A stretch of 64,000 bases of DNA from the NCBI GenBank assembly GCA_021805865.1, contig JAJZDX010000022.1:1-64000 (forward strand), written 5' to 3'. Every line of letters begins with the position of its first letter. Position 1 is the first letter of the stretch. The notes under the pieces were generated by a model. The model saw only the letters and a program-made list of their open reading frames with translations. It was not told the origin of the DNA and ran no database searches. Positions 1 through 10,800 of this stretch are shown here, in pieces. Source of the DNA: Pseudomonadota bacterium. GTDB lineage: Bacteria > Pseudomonadota > Gammaproteobacteria > Steroidobacterales > Steroidobacteraceae. The translations under genes and the position numbers were made by a program.

Positions 1-129
1 CGATCTCATCGAAGGGGTTCACGCTCATCTTCACCCCTTCGGTCATCACCCCCGTGCCGTCCGGCTTGACACGAATGCGCACGTTGTAGTCCACCACGCG
101 CTTGATGCCGACCAGTATGCGTTTCATCG
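1..129 (-). CDS. etfB: Electron transfer flavoprotein beta subunit (partial, N-terminus only)
   Basis: Reading the minus strand from the ATG at 127-129 gives a protein starting [20 protein letters not shown], followed by a short stretch ending in a VNPFDE-type sequence. This is the typical N-terminus of EtfB, the small subunit of the FAD/AMP-containing electron carrier that passes electrons from acyl-CoA dehydrogenases to ETF:quinone oxidoreductase. Only about 43 residues are in the window and the gene continues past the left edge. It is transcribed divergently from the peptide transporter. The family assignment rests on this short but well conserved segment; etfA would be expected just outside the window. 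Confidence 0.8.
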
Positions 130-299
130 TTCCGTCCGCGACCTTGAAAGACCGGGCAATATAGCAGAGCTTCGATTTTCCTTGCGCCGGGCACACGGGG
201 CACACGGGGCTCGTCAAAAGGCGAACCCGGTCCATGCAGCGGCGCCGGGCGCCGGTAAAATCGCTGAGAAATGCCTATGCGAGCGGTAAGGCTTTCCTG
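130..299. promoter_or_regulatory. Divergent etfB / peptide-transporter intergenic region
   Basis: This 170-base gap must hold the promoters of both etfB (leftward) and the transporter operon (rightward). A short tandem repeat of ggggcacac-like units lies around 189-211. No convincing -35/-10 pair or known operator was recognised. Confidence 0.3.
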
Positions 300-1229
300 A
301 TGCTGGGGTACGCGGCCCGTCGCATCGCAGGGATCGTTCCGGTCCTGCTGATCCTCATCACCGTCTCGTTTTTCGTCGTGCGCCTCGCCCCCGGGGGACC
401 GTTCGATCAGGCTCGCCCCCTGCCGCCGCGGATCCGCGCCGAGCTCGAGCATCTCTACGGCCTCAACCAGCCGCTGCCCGTGCAGTACTGGCAGTACCTC
501 GAGGGTCTGGCGCACGGGGACCTCGGGCCTTCGCTGCAGATGCGCGATGACACCGTCGCGGGGCTCATCGCGCAGGGCCTGCCGGTGAGCCTCACGCTCG
601 GCTTGAGCGCGCTCGCCCTGGCGCTGCTCACGGGGGTGCCGCTTGGCCTGTGGGCTGCGCTCGGGCGCGGCGGGGTGCTCGACCGCGCCGTCACCGTGTT
701 TGCCGCGGTGAGCCTCGCCCTGCCGAGTTTCGTGACCGGCCCGTTCCTGGCGCTCGCCTTCGGGCTGTGGCTGCACTGGCTCCCGGTCGCCGGCTGGCAG
801 GCGGGGGAGCCGCGCTACCTCATCCTGCCGGCTGTCACGCTGGCTCTTCCGCTGTGCGCTTCGGTGGCTCGGCTGATGCGCGGCGGAATGCTCGATGTGC
901 TCGGGGCGAGCTTCGTGCGCACCGCGCGCGCGCGCGGACTGGGGCGCCGGCGCGTGTGGCTGCGCCACGCGCTGCGCCCGGCGCTGGTGCCGGTGGTGAG
1001 TTATCTCGGGCCCGCCGTCGCGTATCTCGTGACCGGCTCTCTGGTCATCGAGACGGTGTTCGAGCTCCCGGGCACCGGGCGCTACCTGGTCCAGGGCGCG
1101 CTCAATCGCGACTACACCCTGGTGATGGGCATGGTGCTGCTCTACGGCACCCTGACTCTGCTCTCCAACCTCGCCGCGGATCTGATCCATGCGTGGCTCG
1201 ACCCTCGAGTGCGCGATGAGCACGCGTAG
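300..1229 (+). CDS. oppB: Oligopeptide ABC transporter permease, OppB/DppB family
   Basis: This is an inner-membrane permease subunit of a peptide ABC importer, about 309 residues. The start chosen is the ATG at 300 (MLGYAARRIAG), because OppB-type proteins begin just before the first membrane helix; the frame is open back to 234. The N-terminus has the family pattern of one helix followed by FFVVRLAPGGPFD. The EAA loop that contacts the ATPase is visible near residues 200-225 (ASFVRTARARGLGRRRVW). It overlaps the next permease by 14 bases, so the two are probably translationally coupled. No substrate-binding protein (OppA) is adjacent, so the transported peptide cannot be inferred. Confidence 0.9.
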   Translation: MLGYAARRIAGIVPVLLILITVSFFVVRLAPGGPFDQARPLPPRIRAELEHLYGLNQPLPVQYWQYLEGLAHGDLGPSLQMRDDTVAGLIAQGLPVSLTLGLSALALALLTGVPLGLWAALGRGGVLDRAVTVFAAVSLALPSFVTGPFLALAFGLWLHWLPVAGWQAGEPRYLILPAVTLALPLCASVARLMRGGMLDVLGASFVRTARARGLGRRRVWLRHALRPALVPVVSYLGPAVAYLVTGSLVIETVFELPGTGRYLVQGALNRDYTLVMGMVLLYGTLTLLSNLAADLIHAWLDPRVRDEHA

Positions 1230-2049
1230 GCGGCAGCCGCCCCGGCGCGCCGCGCTCGCCGCCGCGGCGCTGATCGTCCTGCTCACGCTGTGGGCGATCG
1301 CAGGGCCGGCCGCGAGCCCCTACTCGCCGAATGCGCTCGACTGGCAGCATCTCTTGGCCGCTCCGAGCCTCACCGATGGACACTGGCTCGGAACCGATCC
1401 GCTCGGCCGGGACCTGTATGTGCGCACCCTGTACGGGCTGCGCCTGTCGCTGCTCCTCGGCGTGCTGGCCACGGGGGTGAGCGTGCTCATCGGGGTCCTC
1501 TGGGGGATGGTGGCGGGTTTCGCGGGCGGGCGTGTGGATGCATGGATGATGCGCGTCGTGGATATCCTCTACTCGCTCCCGTACCTGTTCATCGTGCTCA
1601 TCCTGGCGACCCTGTTCGGCCGCGACAGCATCACGCTGCTGCTGCTCGCCATTGGATCGGTGGGCTGGCTTACCCTGGCGCGTGTGGTGCGGGCCAGGAC
1701 GCTCTCGCTGAAGCGCCGCGAATTCATCGAGGCGGCGCGCGCGGCGGGACTGACGCCGGCGGCCATCATGCTGAGACACATCCTGCCAAACCTCGCCGGT
1801 ACGGTCGTGGTATACGCCACGCTGATGGTGCCGCAGATGATCACATCCGAGAGCTTCCTCAGCTTCCTCGGACTCGGCGTGCAGCCGCCGCGAGCGAGCC
1901 TCGGCAGCCTGGTGAGCGAAGGGGCTCACGAGATGCTCGCCGCCCCCTGGATGCTGCTCGTGCCGGCGACGGTGCTGGTCGTGCTGCTGCTCAGCTTCAA
2001 CCTGCTCGGCGACGCGTTGCGCGATGTCCTCGAACCGACCGCCCGTTGA
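1216..2049 (+). CDS. oppC: Oligopeptide ABC transporter permease, OppC/DppC family
   Basis: This is the second inner-membrane permease, about 277 residues from the ATG at 1216, which lies inside the end of the preceding gene. An N-terminal helix (near 10-30) is followed by the periplasmic segment with the family signature HWLGTDPLGRDLYVRTLYG. Several hydrophobic helices follow. The EAA loop (FIEAARAAGLTPAAIMLRHILP) sits near residues 169-195, and the helix with QMITSESFLSFLGLGVQPP is typical of OppC. It pairs with the upstream OppB-like protein to form the membrane channel. It overlaps the ATPase gene by 26 bases. Confidence 0.9.
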   Translation: MSTRRRQPPRRAALAAAALIVLLTLWAIAGPAASPYSPNALDWQHLLAAPSLTDGHWLGTDPLGRDLYVRTLYGLRLSLLLGVLATGVSVLIGVLWGMVAGFAGGRVDAWMMRVVDILYSLPYLFIVLILATLFGRDSITLLLLAIGSVGWLTLARVVRARTLSLKRREFIEAARAAGLTPAAIMLRHILPNLAGTVVVYATLMVPQMITSESFLSFLGLGVQPPRASLGSLVSEGAHEMLAAPWMLLVPATVLVVLLLSFNLLGDALRDVLEPTAR

Positions 2050-3880
2050 TCCGGCGCTGCCGGCCCCGCGAGCGTCCGCGGAGGCGGCCACGGTGCTCGC
2101 CGTCGAGGATCTTCGCGTCGTATTCCAGGGCGCGGAAGGTCTTGCACCGGCGGTCGACGGACTTTCCTTCACGGTGCGCCGCGGCGAGTGCCTGGGTGTC
2201 GTCGGGGAGTCCGGGGCGGGCAAGAGCCAGGCCTTCCTCGCCGCCCTCGGGCTGCTGTCCTGCCCGGCGCGAGTGACCGGCCGGGTGCGCCTCGGCGGGC
2301 AGGAGTTGCTGGGACTGCCCGAGCGGAGACTCGATCGCATCCTCGGCGCGCGCGTGGGCCTGGTCTTCCAGGATCCGATGACCTCGCTCACCCCGCACCT
2401 GCGCGTCGGCGATCAGATCGCCGAGCCGCTGAGGAGGCATCTCGGCCTGGGCGCGCGCGAGGCGCGTGGCCGGGCCCTGCAGCTGCTCGAGCGGGTCCGG
2501 CTCGCCGATGCCGGACGCCGGATGCGCCAGTACCCTCACGAGCTCTCCGGCGGCATGCGTCAGCGCGTGATGATCGCCATCGCGCTCGCCTGCGATCCGC
2601 AGCTGCTGGTCCTCGATGAGCCCACGACCGCGCTCGATGTCACATTGCAGGCGCAGATCCTCACGCTCCTCGCCGATCTCAAGCGCGAGCGCGGCATGGC
2701 GATGGCGCTGATCACGCATGACTTCGGGGTGGTGGCGGGCCTTGCCGAGCGGGTGGCCGTGCTGCGCGCCGGGCGCCTCATCGAGCAGGGCAGCGCCGCC
2801 GAGGTGCTCAAGGCGCCCCGCGACCCTTACACCCGGCAGCTGCTGCACGCGCTCGCCGGGCACAGCGGGGAGGCGGCGCGCGTGAGCGCGCCCGATGGTG
2901 CGGCGCTCGCTCTGTGCGGGATCCGTGTGAGCTTTCCCGTGGCACGGGGATGGCGGAGGCAGGCGCTGCGGGCGCTCGATGCCATCGATCTCACCCTCGG
3001 CGCCGGGGAGGCCCTCGGCGTGGTCGGGGAGTCCGGCTGTGGCAAATCGACGCTCACACGCGCAGCGCTCTACCTGATCCGCCCGGAGGCGGGAACCGTG
3101 CTGTGGATGGGCCGCTCGCCGGCCGCCCTTCCCGGGGGGCAGCTGCGCCGTCTGCGCCGCGAGCTGCAGATCGTCTTCCAGGATCCGCTCGCCAGCCTCG
3201 ATCCGCACCTCACCGTCGAGCGGCTCGTCGCCGAGCCGCTCGAGATCCATCGCCCGGATCTCGATGCGCGCGGCCGGCTCGAGCAGGTGTGCCGCATGCT
3301 CGAGCGTGTCGGCCTCGATCGCACGCTCCTCACCCGCCGCCCGCATGAGCTCTCCGGCGGCCAGTGCCAGCGCGTCGGCATCGCCCGCGCCATGATTCTC
3401 AAGCCGCGTGTGCTGGTGTGCGATGAGCCGCTGAGTGCCCTCGATGCGCCCACTCAGGCGCAGGTGCTCGCGCTTCTGGCCGAGCTCAGGCGCGAGCAGG
3501 GAACGAGCCTGCTGTTCGTGAGTCACGACCTCTCGAGCGTTCGGCGCCTGTGCGACCGGGTGCTCGTGCTGTATCTGGGACGCATGGCGGAGCTCGCGCC
3601 GGCTCAGGCGCTGTTCACGGCGCCGCACCATCCCTACACCCGCGAGCTCCTGGCCGCCATTGCGGTGGCCGATCCGGACATCCAGCCGGCGCGCCTCGCG
3701 CAGGTGCGCCTCGGTGAGCCGCCATCCGCCCTCGAGGTCCCCCGGGGGTGTGCCTTTCGCATGCGCTGCCCGCAGGCCACCTCGTTGTGCGCCGAGCGCG
3801 TGCCGGACTGGCGACGAAGCGCCGAGGATCGGTGGGTCGCCTGTCATCACTTGCGCGGGCCCGCCGATGATATGCTCTGA
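2024..3880 (+). CDS. oppDF: Fused OppD-OppF ATPase of the peptide ABC transporter
   Basis: One 618-residue protein carries two complete ABC ATPase domains in tandem, replacing separate OppD and OppF subunits. Domain 1 has Walker [10 protein letters not shown] near 61-69, signature LSGGMRQR near 175 and Walker B LLVLDEP near 194. Domain 2 has GESGCGKST near 335, LSGGQCQR near 443 and VLVCDEP near 463. The C-terminus has the oligopeptide-transporter extension with the Cys pattern C-x5-C-x6-C ([14 protein letters not shown], near 580). Fusions of this kind (YejF/GsiA style) are common. It energises uptake through the two upstream permeases and is cotranscribed with them by overlap. Confidence 0.92.
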   Translation: MSSNRPPVDPALPAPRASAEAATVLAVEDLRVVFQGAEGLAPAVDGLSFTVRRGECLGVVGESGAGKSQAFLAALGLLSCPARVTGRVRLGGQELLGLPERRLDRILGARVGLVFQDPMTSLTPHLRVGDQIAEPLRRHLGLGAREARGRALQLLERVRLADAGRRMRQYPHELSGGMRQRVMIAIALACDPQLLVLDEPTTALDVTLQAQILTLLADLKRERGMAMALITHDFGVVAGLAERVAVLRAGRLIEQGSAAEVLKAPRDPYTRQLLHALAGHSGEAARVSAPDGAALALCGIRVSFPVARGWRRQALRALDAIDLTLGAGEALGVVGESGCGKSTLTRAALYLIRPEAGTVLWMGRSPAALPGGQLRRLRRELQIVFQDPLASLDPHLTVERLVAEPLEIHRPDLDARGRLEQVCRMLERVGLDRTLLTRRPHELSGGQCQRVGIARAMILKPRVLVCDEPLSALDAPTQAQVLALLAELRREQGTSLLFVSHDLSSVRRLCDRVLVLYLGRMAELAPAQALFTAPHHPYTRELLAAIAVADPDIQPARLAQVRLGEPPSALEVPRGCAFRMRCPQATSLCAERVPDWRRSAEDRWVACHHLRGPADDML

Positions 3881-3882
3881 AA

Positions 3883-5160
3883 ATGACTTCCGAGCCCAGC
3901 ATCCGTCCGAGCGAGAGCCTGCGCCATGTCCGCTACGAGATCCGCGGCCGGCTCGCCCGGCGCGCCCATGAGCTCGAGCGCCAGGGCTACGAGATCGTCT
4001 CGCTCAACATCGGCAATCCCGCCGCGTTCGGCTTTCGCACCCCCGAGACCATGCGTCTCGCCATGATCGAGAACATGGCCGCCGCGGAGGGGTACTGTCA
4101 CCAGAAAGGCATCTTCCCGGCCCGCGAGGCCGTGGTCATGCAGCAGCAGGCGAGGGGCGTCACCGGCGTCACCGCCGAGGAGGTGTTCATCGGCAACGGG
4201 GTGAGCGAGCTCATCAACCTCGTGCTGCGCGCGCTGCTCGATGAGGGTGATGAGGTGTTGGTGCCGAGTCCCGATTACCCGCTGTGGACGGCGGCGACGA
4301 CGCTGAACAGCGGGCGCGCGGTGCACTACCCCTGCCGGCCGGAGAACGGCTTCGTGCCCGATCCGGAGGAGGTGGCCCGGCTCGTGACGGCGCGCACCCG
4401 CGCCATCGTCGTGATCAATCCCAACAACCCCACCGGCGCGGTGTACCCGCGGGCGGTGCTCGAGGCGCTCGCGCGGCTCGCCGAGCGCCACAATCTGGTG
4501 CTGTTCAGCGACGAGATCTACGACCAGATGCTCTACGACGGCGCGGAGTTCGTTCCCATGGCGAGCCTGGTGCACGAGACGCTGTGCGCGACGCTCTCGG
4601 GACTGTCGAAGGTCTATCGGGCGTGCGGCTACCGTGTCGGCTGGGCGGTGTTCTCCGGCCGCACGCGTGCGGCGGCGGAGTACCTCAATGCCATGGACCT
4701 GCTGAGCTCGCTGCGCCTGTGCAGCAACGCGCCCGCCCAGTGGGCCGTGCAGACCGCGCTCGGGGGCTATCAGAGCATCCGCGACCTCGTCACCCCGGGC
4801 GGGCGCCTGTACGAGTCCCGCCGTGCGATCCGCTCGGCGGTGCAGGGCAGCCGCTTCCTGCGGCTCGCCTGCCCCCAGGGGGCCATGTACGCCTTCATCG
4901 GCGTCGATACCCGGGAGCTGCCGGATTTCGATGACCAGCGTTTCGCGCTCGATCTGCTGGAGCAGAAGCACGTGCTGGTCGCGCCGGGGGTCAGCTTCAA
5001 CGTGCCTTACCGCAATCACTTCCGGGTCACGACGCTGCCCGACAGCGCGACCTTGCAAAAGGTGTTCGAGAGGATCGAGGACTTGCTGGCCGGCTATGCG
5101 TCGGCCGCCAAAGGTCCCGCTGCGGACAACGTGGTCGCCGCCGCCACCCGCTTCAAGTAG
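3883..5160 (+). CDS. alaA: Alanine/glutamate aminotransferase, AlaA-type (class I PLP)
   Basis: This 425-residue fold-type I aminotransferase closely resembles E. coli AlaA (YfbQ), which makes alanine from pyruvate and glutamate. Visible landmarks are the N-terminal YEIRGRLARRAHELERQG and SLNIGNPAAFGF segment, the VINPNNPTGAVYP motif, SDEIYDQM, and the PLP-binding lysine in LSGLSKVYRACGYRVGW near residue 242. The start ATG lies 2 bases after the stop of the peptide-transporter ATPase, so the gene belongs to the same operon. That hints at linked peptide uptake and amino-acid turnover, which is inference. The stop is followed by a 44-base AT-rich gap before the nuclease gene. Confidence 0.85.
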   Translation: MTSEPSIRPSESLRHVRYEIRGRLARRAHELERQGYEIVSLNIGNPAAFGFRTPETMRLAMIENMAAAEGYCHQKGIFPAREAVVMQQQARGVTGVTAEEVFIGNGVSELINLVLRALLDEGDEVLVPSPDYPLWTAATTLNSGRAVHYPCRPENGFVPDPEEVARLVTARTRAIVVINPNNPTGAVYPRAVLEALARLAERHNLVLFSDEIYDQMLYDGAEFVPMASLVHETLCATLSGLSKVYRACGYRVGWAVFSGRTRAAAEYLNAMDLLSSLRLCSNAPAQWAVQTALGGYQSIRDLVTPGGRLYESRRAIRSAVQGSRFLRLACPQGAMYAFIGVDTRELPDFDDQRFALDLLEQKHVLVAPGVSFNVPYRNHFRVTTLPDSATLQKVFERIEDLLAGYASAAKGPAADNVVAAATRFK

Positions 5161-5204
5161 ATTCTTACGAGTAATTTGATAAAAAGATCTCGTAACATAT
5201 TGAG

Positions 5205-7877
5205 TTGATAAGACTTCCATCCCATATCGCCGAGACGCTCCAGGCGGGGGGCACGGTGGTGGTGCCCTCCCGCCAGCGTGCCCATGCGGTGCGGCTGGCT
5301 CACGCGGCGTCCCAGCTCGAGCGAGGCCTCACGGTGTGGAGGAGCGCCGATGTGCTGCCGCTCGAGGGGTGGCTGACGAGGGAGGTCGAGCGGGGGGCAT
5401 CCGGCCCGTCATCGGCCGACCTGCCGAGGCTGCTGTCTCCGGCGGAGGAGTGGCTGCTGTGGCGGGAGTGTACGGCCGAAGCCACGGGCGCGCTCGAGCT
5501 CGTCAATCGGGCGGCGCTCGCCACCGATCTGCGCCGCGCCGCGCGCCTCGCCGCGCAGTTGCGGCTCGATCTGACGGCGCTGCGCGCGCCGCCCGGCACC
5601 GAGACCGCATGGCTCCTCGAGGTGCACCGGGCCGTCGAGGCGCGCTGCCGCGCGCTGGCAGCGGCTTCCCTCCCGGCATGCCAGGCACGCCTGAGCGTGG
5701 TGGGCGATGAGCGTGCCGTGCTCTTCGGCGGCTTCCTCACCCCGCCGCCTGCGTTGCGCTCGCTCGCCGAGGCGAGGCGCGCCCGGGGCTGGGAGACGCT
5801 CTTGCCGATTCCTCCCGAGGCGGCCGGCGTCCCACCCCACGTGGTGATGCCATCGGATGAGCTCGAGGAGCTCGACCGTATCGCCGAATGGTGCCGGTGG
5901 CGCCTCTCGCAGGCGCCGCAGGAGAGGCTGCTGGTGGTCGTGCCGGGGTCGGCCGGCCGGCGGGAGCGCCTCGCCGCCCTGATCCGCCAGGCGCTTTCGC
6001 CGCGAGAGGCGCTCAGCATGCGGCCGGCGGAGGGAGACGCTGCGGTCGGCATCGAAGGTGGGGAGGCGCTGGCGGCGCAGCCCGCGGTGGCGCATGCGCT
6101 CACGAGCCTGAGCCTGCTGTGCGGCAAGGCCCTCGCGCTCGAGCGCCTCGGTGAGTGGCTGTTGGCGCCTTTCTGGAGCGAGCCGCTGGCGGGGCGTGCG
6201 CGGCTTGCTCTGTGGCTCAAGGAGTGCGCGGGATGGACGATCGAGCAGCAGGAGCTGCTGCACGCGCTGGCCGCCGCGCCGCCGCCACTCGAGGCGGGCG
6301 CACGCTGCCTCGCGGGCCGGATCGGGCAGGCGCAGCCGATGCTGCTCGGCTCGAGCGGCTCGCCGAGGCAATGGTCCGAGCGGTTCCGCGAGGCGCTCGG
6401 CCGCCTGGGCTGGCCGGGCAACCACAGCCTCGGCAGCGGCGAGCAGCAGACGATGGTGCGGTTTCGCGAGCTGCTGGATGAATTCGGCCAGCTGTCCGCG
6501 GCGCTCGGCGTGCTCGAGCGGGGCGCGGCCCTCGAGCGGCTGCGGGAGCTGGCCGCTGAGACCGCTTTCCGGCCCGCCGGCGAGGATGCCCCAGTCACCC
6601 TCACCGCGGCGCTCGTCGATCCGGTGGTGCGCTATGACGGGGTATGGGTGGCCGGCCTGCACGCGGAGGCCTTCCCGGAGCCGGTCGCGCCCGATCCCTT
6701 CGTGCCGCTCGCCGCGCAGCTTGAGCGGGGCTTCCCGGCGGCCTGCGCCTCGGGCAGGCTCGCGGAGGCGCGCTCGCTGCTCAGCGCCTGGCGCGCCGCG
6801 GCCGGACAGCTGGTGCTCTCGGCGCCGTGCCGAAGCGAGGACCTCGACCTGCTGCCGAGCCCGCTGCTCTCGGCGTGGCAAGGCTCGCAGGAGCCGCTCG
6901 TCCCCGGGGACGGATCGCTCGGCTGGCTGCCGGTGCGCCTGCACCGGCCGGCTCTCACCGAGCCGTGGACGGATGCCGGTCTGCCCTGGCCGCAGGCGCA
7001 GCCGCTGCCTTCCGGCACCCGCAGCCTCGAGCTTCAGAATCAATGCCCATTCCGGGCCTACGCGGAGCTGCGCCTGGGGGCCACCGAGCCGGTTGCGAGC
7101 GAGCCGGGGATTGCGCCGGATTTCCGCGGCCGGCTGCTGCATGTGGCGTGTCAGCGCCTGTGGGACACGCTGCGCGACTCACGGGCGCTCGGCGAGCGTG
7201 CGCCCGAGCAGCTCGCCGAGCTGATCGGCCACTGCGTGGCGCACGCCGTGAGCGCGCTGTCCGCTGAGGCGGCCGCGCTGCCTTCCCCATCGGCGCTCGC
7301 TCGGGAGCGCCGCCGTACCGAGCGCCTGATGCGACAGCTGTGCGACCTCGAGCGCGACCGGCCCGCCTTCACCGTGCGCCACACCGAGTATGCCTCCCAG
7401 CTCGAGATCGCAGGCCTGCGCCTTCGCGTGCGCATGGATCGCATCGATGCGCTGGAGGGCGGCGGTCTGGCCATCCTCGACTACAAGAGCGGCCAGCCGG
7501 TGAGCGGGGACTGGTATGGCGAGCGTCCGTCTCATCCGCAGCTCCTCACGTACCTGAGCGCCGCCGGAGATGACGTCGTTGCCCTCGCCACCGTCAACGT
7601 CACGGCGCGCGAGGTCCGGTTCCAGGGCATCGCCGCGCAAGAGGGGCTGTTGCCCAAGGTGGGGGCCGTGAAGGGGCCGCCAGGGGCGCAGGCGGCCTGG
7701 CCGGCGCGGGTCAGGGAATGGCGCGAGCGCGTGGAGAGCCTGGTGCGGGACTTCGCGGCGGGGCAGGCGCGTCTCGACCCCCGGCCCGGCGCCTGCGACT
7801 ACTGCCACCTCGGCAGCCTCTGCCGTGTCGGGGATGCGGTCGGCGAGCCGGGGCCGGAAGAGGCGCCCGGAGGATGA
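5205..7877 (+). CDS. AddB-like PD-(D/E)XK nuclease / probable recombination repair protein
   Basis: This 890-residue protein is the nuclease/inactivated-helicase partner of an AddAB-like complex. The nuclease motif LAILDYKSG lies near residues 755-763. An iron-sulfur-type cysteine set is visible: NQCPFRAYAEL near 613 and CDYCHLGSLC near 864-873, giving C...C-x2-C-x5-C as in AddB. The N-terminus (TVVVPSRQRAHAVRLA) fits the degenerate helicase half of this family. The only reasonable start is TTG at 5205. Its stop overlaps the ATG of the helicase gene (ATGA). The pair probably processes DNA ends for RecA loading; whether it recognises Chi cannot be seen. Confidence 0.8.
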   Translation: MIRLPSHIAETLQAGGTVVVPSRQRAHAVRLAHAASQLERGLTVWRSADVLPLEGWLTREVERGASGPSSADLPRLLSPAEEWLLWRECTAEATGALELVNRAALATDLRRAARLAAQLRLDLTALRAPPGTETAWLLEVHRAVEARCRALAAASLPACQARLSVVGDERAVLFGGFLTPPPALRSLAEARRARGWETLLPIPPEAAGVPPHVVMPSDELEELDRIAEWCRWRLSQAPQERLLVVVPGSAGRRERLAALIRQALSPREALSMRPAEGDAAVGIEGGEALAAQPAVAHALTSLSLLCGKALALERLGEWLLAPFWSEPLAGRARLALWLKECAGWTIEQQELLHALAAAPPPLEAGARCLAGRIGQAQPMLLGSSGSPRQWSERFREALGRLGWPGNHSLGSGEQQTMVRFRELLDEFGQLSAALGVLERGAALERLRELAAETAFRPAGEDAPVTLTAALVDPVVRYDGVWVAGLHAEAFPEPVAPDPFVPLAAQLERGFPAACASGRLAEARSLLSAWRAAAGQLVLSAPCRSEDLDLLPSPLLSAWQGSQEPLVPGDGSLGWLPVRLHRPALTEPWTDAGLPWPQAQPLPSGTRSLELQNQCPFRAYAELRLGATEPVASEPGIAPDFRGRLLHVACQRLWDTLRDSRALGERAPEQLAELIGHCVAHAVSALSAEAAALPSPSALARERRRTERLMRQLCDLERDRPAFTVRHTEYASQLEIAGLRLRVRMDRIDALEGGGLAILDYKSGQPVSGDWYGERPSHPQLLTYLSAAGDDVVALATVNVTAREVRFQGIAAQEGLLPKVGAVKGPPGAQAAWPARVREWRERVESLVRDFAAGQARLDPRPGACDYCHLGSLCRVGDAVGEPGPEEAPGG

Positions 7878-10800
7878 CCGTGCGCCATTCTTCCTCGAAT
7901 GATCTGGCCCCGGGGGAGCCCGCAGACGACGCGGCGCGCGAGCAGGCCACCGACCCGCGCGTCTCGATCGTGCTGCAGGCCCCGGCCGGCTCCGGCAAGA
8001 CCTCGGTGCTGACTCAGAGGCTGCTGCGTCTCCTGGCCGAAGTCGAGGAGCCGGAGGAGATTCTCGCGATCACCTTCACCCGGCGTGCGGCGGCGGAGAT
8101 GCGCGCGCGGGTGCTGAAGGCATTGAGCGGCGAGGTCGGCACGGGGGCTCTGGCGGAGCGTCTGCGCGCTCTGGCCGCCGCGGTGCTCGAGCGCTCGGCC
8201 GAGCGCGGCTGGCGCCTGCAGCAGGACCCGGGGCGGCTGCGCATCCAGACCATCGACTCGTTCAATCTGCGCCTGGCGAGCCGCCTGCCGCTTGCGGCCC
8301 GCGCCGGCGGTGGCCTGCTCATCAGCCCGCGGCCCGAGGAGCAGTACCGCCTCGCGGCGCGTGAGACGCTGCTCGCGGCCGAGGCCGATCCGCGCCTCGG
8401 CGCCGATGCCGGCCTGTGGTTCGAGCGTCTCGACAACCAGTGGAGGAACGTCGAGCGCATGCTCACGGACATGTTGGCGGTGCGCGCGCACTGGCTGCCG
8501 TACCTGTTGGGGCACGAGCCGGAGGCGTTGCGGCGCAGGGTCGGGGAGAGCCTCGGGCACATCGTGGCCGACTGCCTCGAGCACGCCTGTGCGCTGCTCG
8601 CCGGGGAGCTGAGAGCCGAGGCGGCGCGGCTGCCGGGGGTCGGGCCGCTCGAGTGCGCGGCGGACACGCTTGCCGCCTGGAAGGCGCTGGCGCGCCTTGC
8701 GCTCACCGACAAGGGCGAGTGGCGGCAGCGGATCGATCGGCGGCTGGGCGAGGGCTTCGAGACCCCCGCCGGCAAGCAGGCGCTGCGCGAGTGCATCGAG
8801 GCGTTGAGCGCGATGCACGGTGCGCGGGAGCTGCTGCTCGAGGTGGCGGCGCTGCCGAGCGCGCAGCTCTGCGAGGCGGACGCGGCGGCGCTCGCGGCGC
8901 TCTCGCGCGTGCTGCGCCATGCCGCCGCCCAGCTCGAGGTGCAATTTGCGAGCGACGGCCGGGTGGATCACACCTGCATCGCGGGCGCGGCGCGCGCGGC
9001 GCTCACCGAGGAGGGGGAGCCGACGGATCTTGCGCTGCGCGCGGGTCTTTCGCTGCGTCACATCCTGGTCGATGAGTTCCAGGATACCTCGGCGGCGCAG
9101 ACCGAGCTGCTGACCGCGCTCACGGCCGGCTGGGAGGAGGGCGAGGGGCGCACGCTCTTCGTGGTCGGGGATCCGATGCAGTCGATCTACCTGTTCCGCG
9201 AGGCCGAGGTCGGCTGCTTCCTCAAGGTGCGCGACCAGGGGATCGGCGCGATCCGGTTGAGGGCACTGCGCCTGTCGCGCAACTTCCGCTCCGTCGCGCC
9301 GCTCATCGAGTGGGTGAACGGACGATTCGAGCAGCTGTTTCCGCGTAAGGACGCGCTGCGGGAGAGCGCGGTGCGCTTCACGCCGAGCGCCCCGGGAGGA
9401 GCCGATGCGCCCGATGCGCCGGAGCCGGTGCAGCTGCGGCTGTTTGCGCACGGGGACCGCGCGGCCGAGACCCGGGCCGTGATCGAGCGCATCCGGCTGC
9501 TCAAGGAGCGGGAGCCGGGCGGTGCGATCGCCGTGCTGGTGGCCGCCCGCACCCACGCCCGGGGCATCGTGGCGGCGCTCCACGAGCAGGGCATCGATGC
9601 GATCGGCGTCGACCTGGTGCCGCTGCGCGAGGTGCCCGTGGTACGTGACCTCGTTGCGCTCACGCGGGCGCTGCATGACCCCGGCGACCGCACCGCCTGG
9701 CTCGCGGTGCTGCGCGCGCCGTGGTGCGGGGCCTCCCTCGCGAGCCTCACCCGGCTGTCGCGCCGCCACGATGCGTTGCTGGTCTGGGAAGCGTTGGGGG
9801 ATGCGGCGCGCCTGAGCGAGTGCCCCCCGCAGGAGCGTGCGCGGATCGAGCGCGTGCGCGAGGTCCTCGATGAGGCGCTTGAGTGGCGTGACGGGCAGCC
9901 GGTGGCCGATTGGCTGGAGCGCGCCTGGCTCGCGCTCGGTGCCCCCGATTGCCACCCGGCCGAGGATCTGCCTCACGCGCGGGCGTTCTTCGAGGCGGTG
10001 AGCGAGCGGGCGGCCGCGGGCGAGTGGCGCGGCCCCGAATCGCTCGATTCGGTGCTGCAGGGACTGTTCGCCCGGCCGCGCTCCCGCACCGCGCACCCGG
10101 TGCAGATCCTCACCGTGCACCACGCCAAGGGGCTGGAGTTCGATCATGTGTTGATCCCCGGCCTCGACCGGCGGCTCAGCCGAGGCGCCGAGCCGCTGCT
10201 GCGCTGGCTCGATCTGCCGCGCGAGGCGGGCGGCAGCGATCTGCTGCTCTCCCCGGCGCCGGCCATCGGCGAGGACGCCCCCGGGCAGATCGGCCCGTAC
10301 CTCAAGCGGCTCGAGGAGCGCAGGGCCGCGAACGAGCAGGTTCGCCTGTTGTATGTGGCGGTGACGCGCGCCCGGCGATCGCTGCACCTGTATGCGGCGC
10401 TCGAGGCGAGGGCCGACGGCACATTCCGTCCGGGCAGAGGCACGCTCCTCGACACCCTGTGGCCCGCGCTCGCGGAGGGCTTCCTCGCCTCGCTCCCGTG
10501 CGCGGGCCCGCCTCAGGCGCAGCCCCGGCCGGCCGGGGAGCCGCCGCTGCGGCGCCTGCGCGAGCGGTGGCGTGCGCCCGAGCCGCCGCCGGGACCGGGG
10601 CTTGTGCGGCTGCCCCTCGGGCGCCAGTCGCTCGAGCCGCCGGAGTTCAGCTGGGTGCAGGAGACGGCGCGCCACATCGGCACCGTGGTGCACGCGGCGC
10701 TGCAGTCCTTCGCGCAGGCTCCCGCCCTTCCGGAGGCGCAGTGGATCGGTGGGCAGCGCGAGGCCTACCGCGAGCAGCTGCGCCGCCACGGCGTGCCGGC

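Noticed and set aside
6-1286. Minus-strand frame over the OppB gene
   Set aside because: Shadow of the permease; the translation is Arg/His/Glu-rich and unlike any protein, and it overlaps the true etfB start region.
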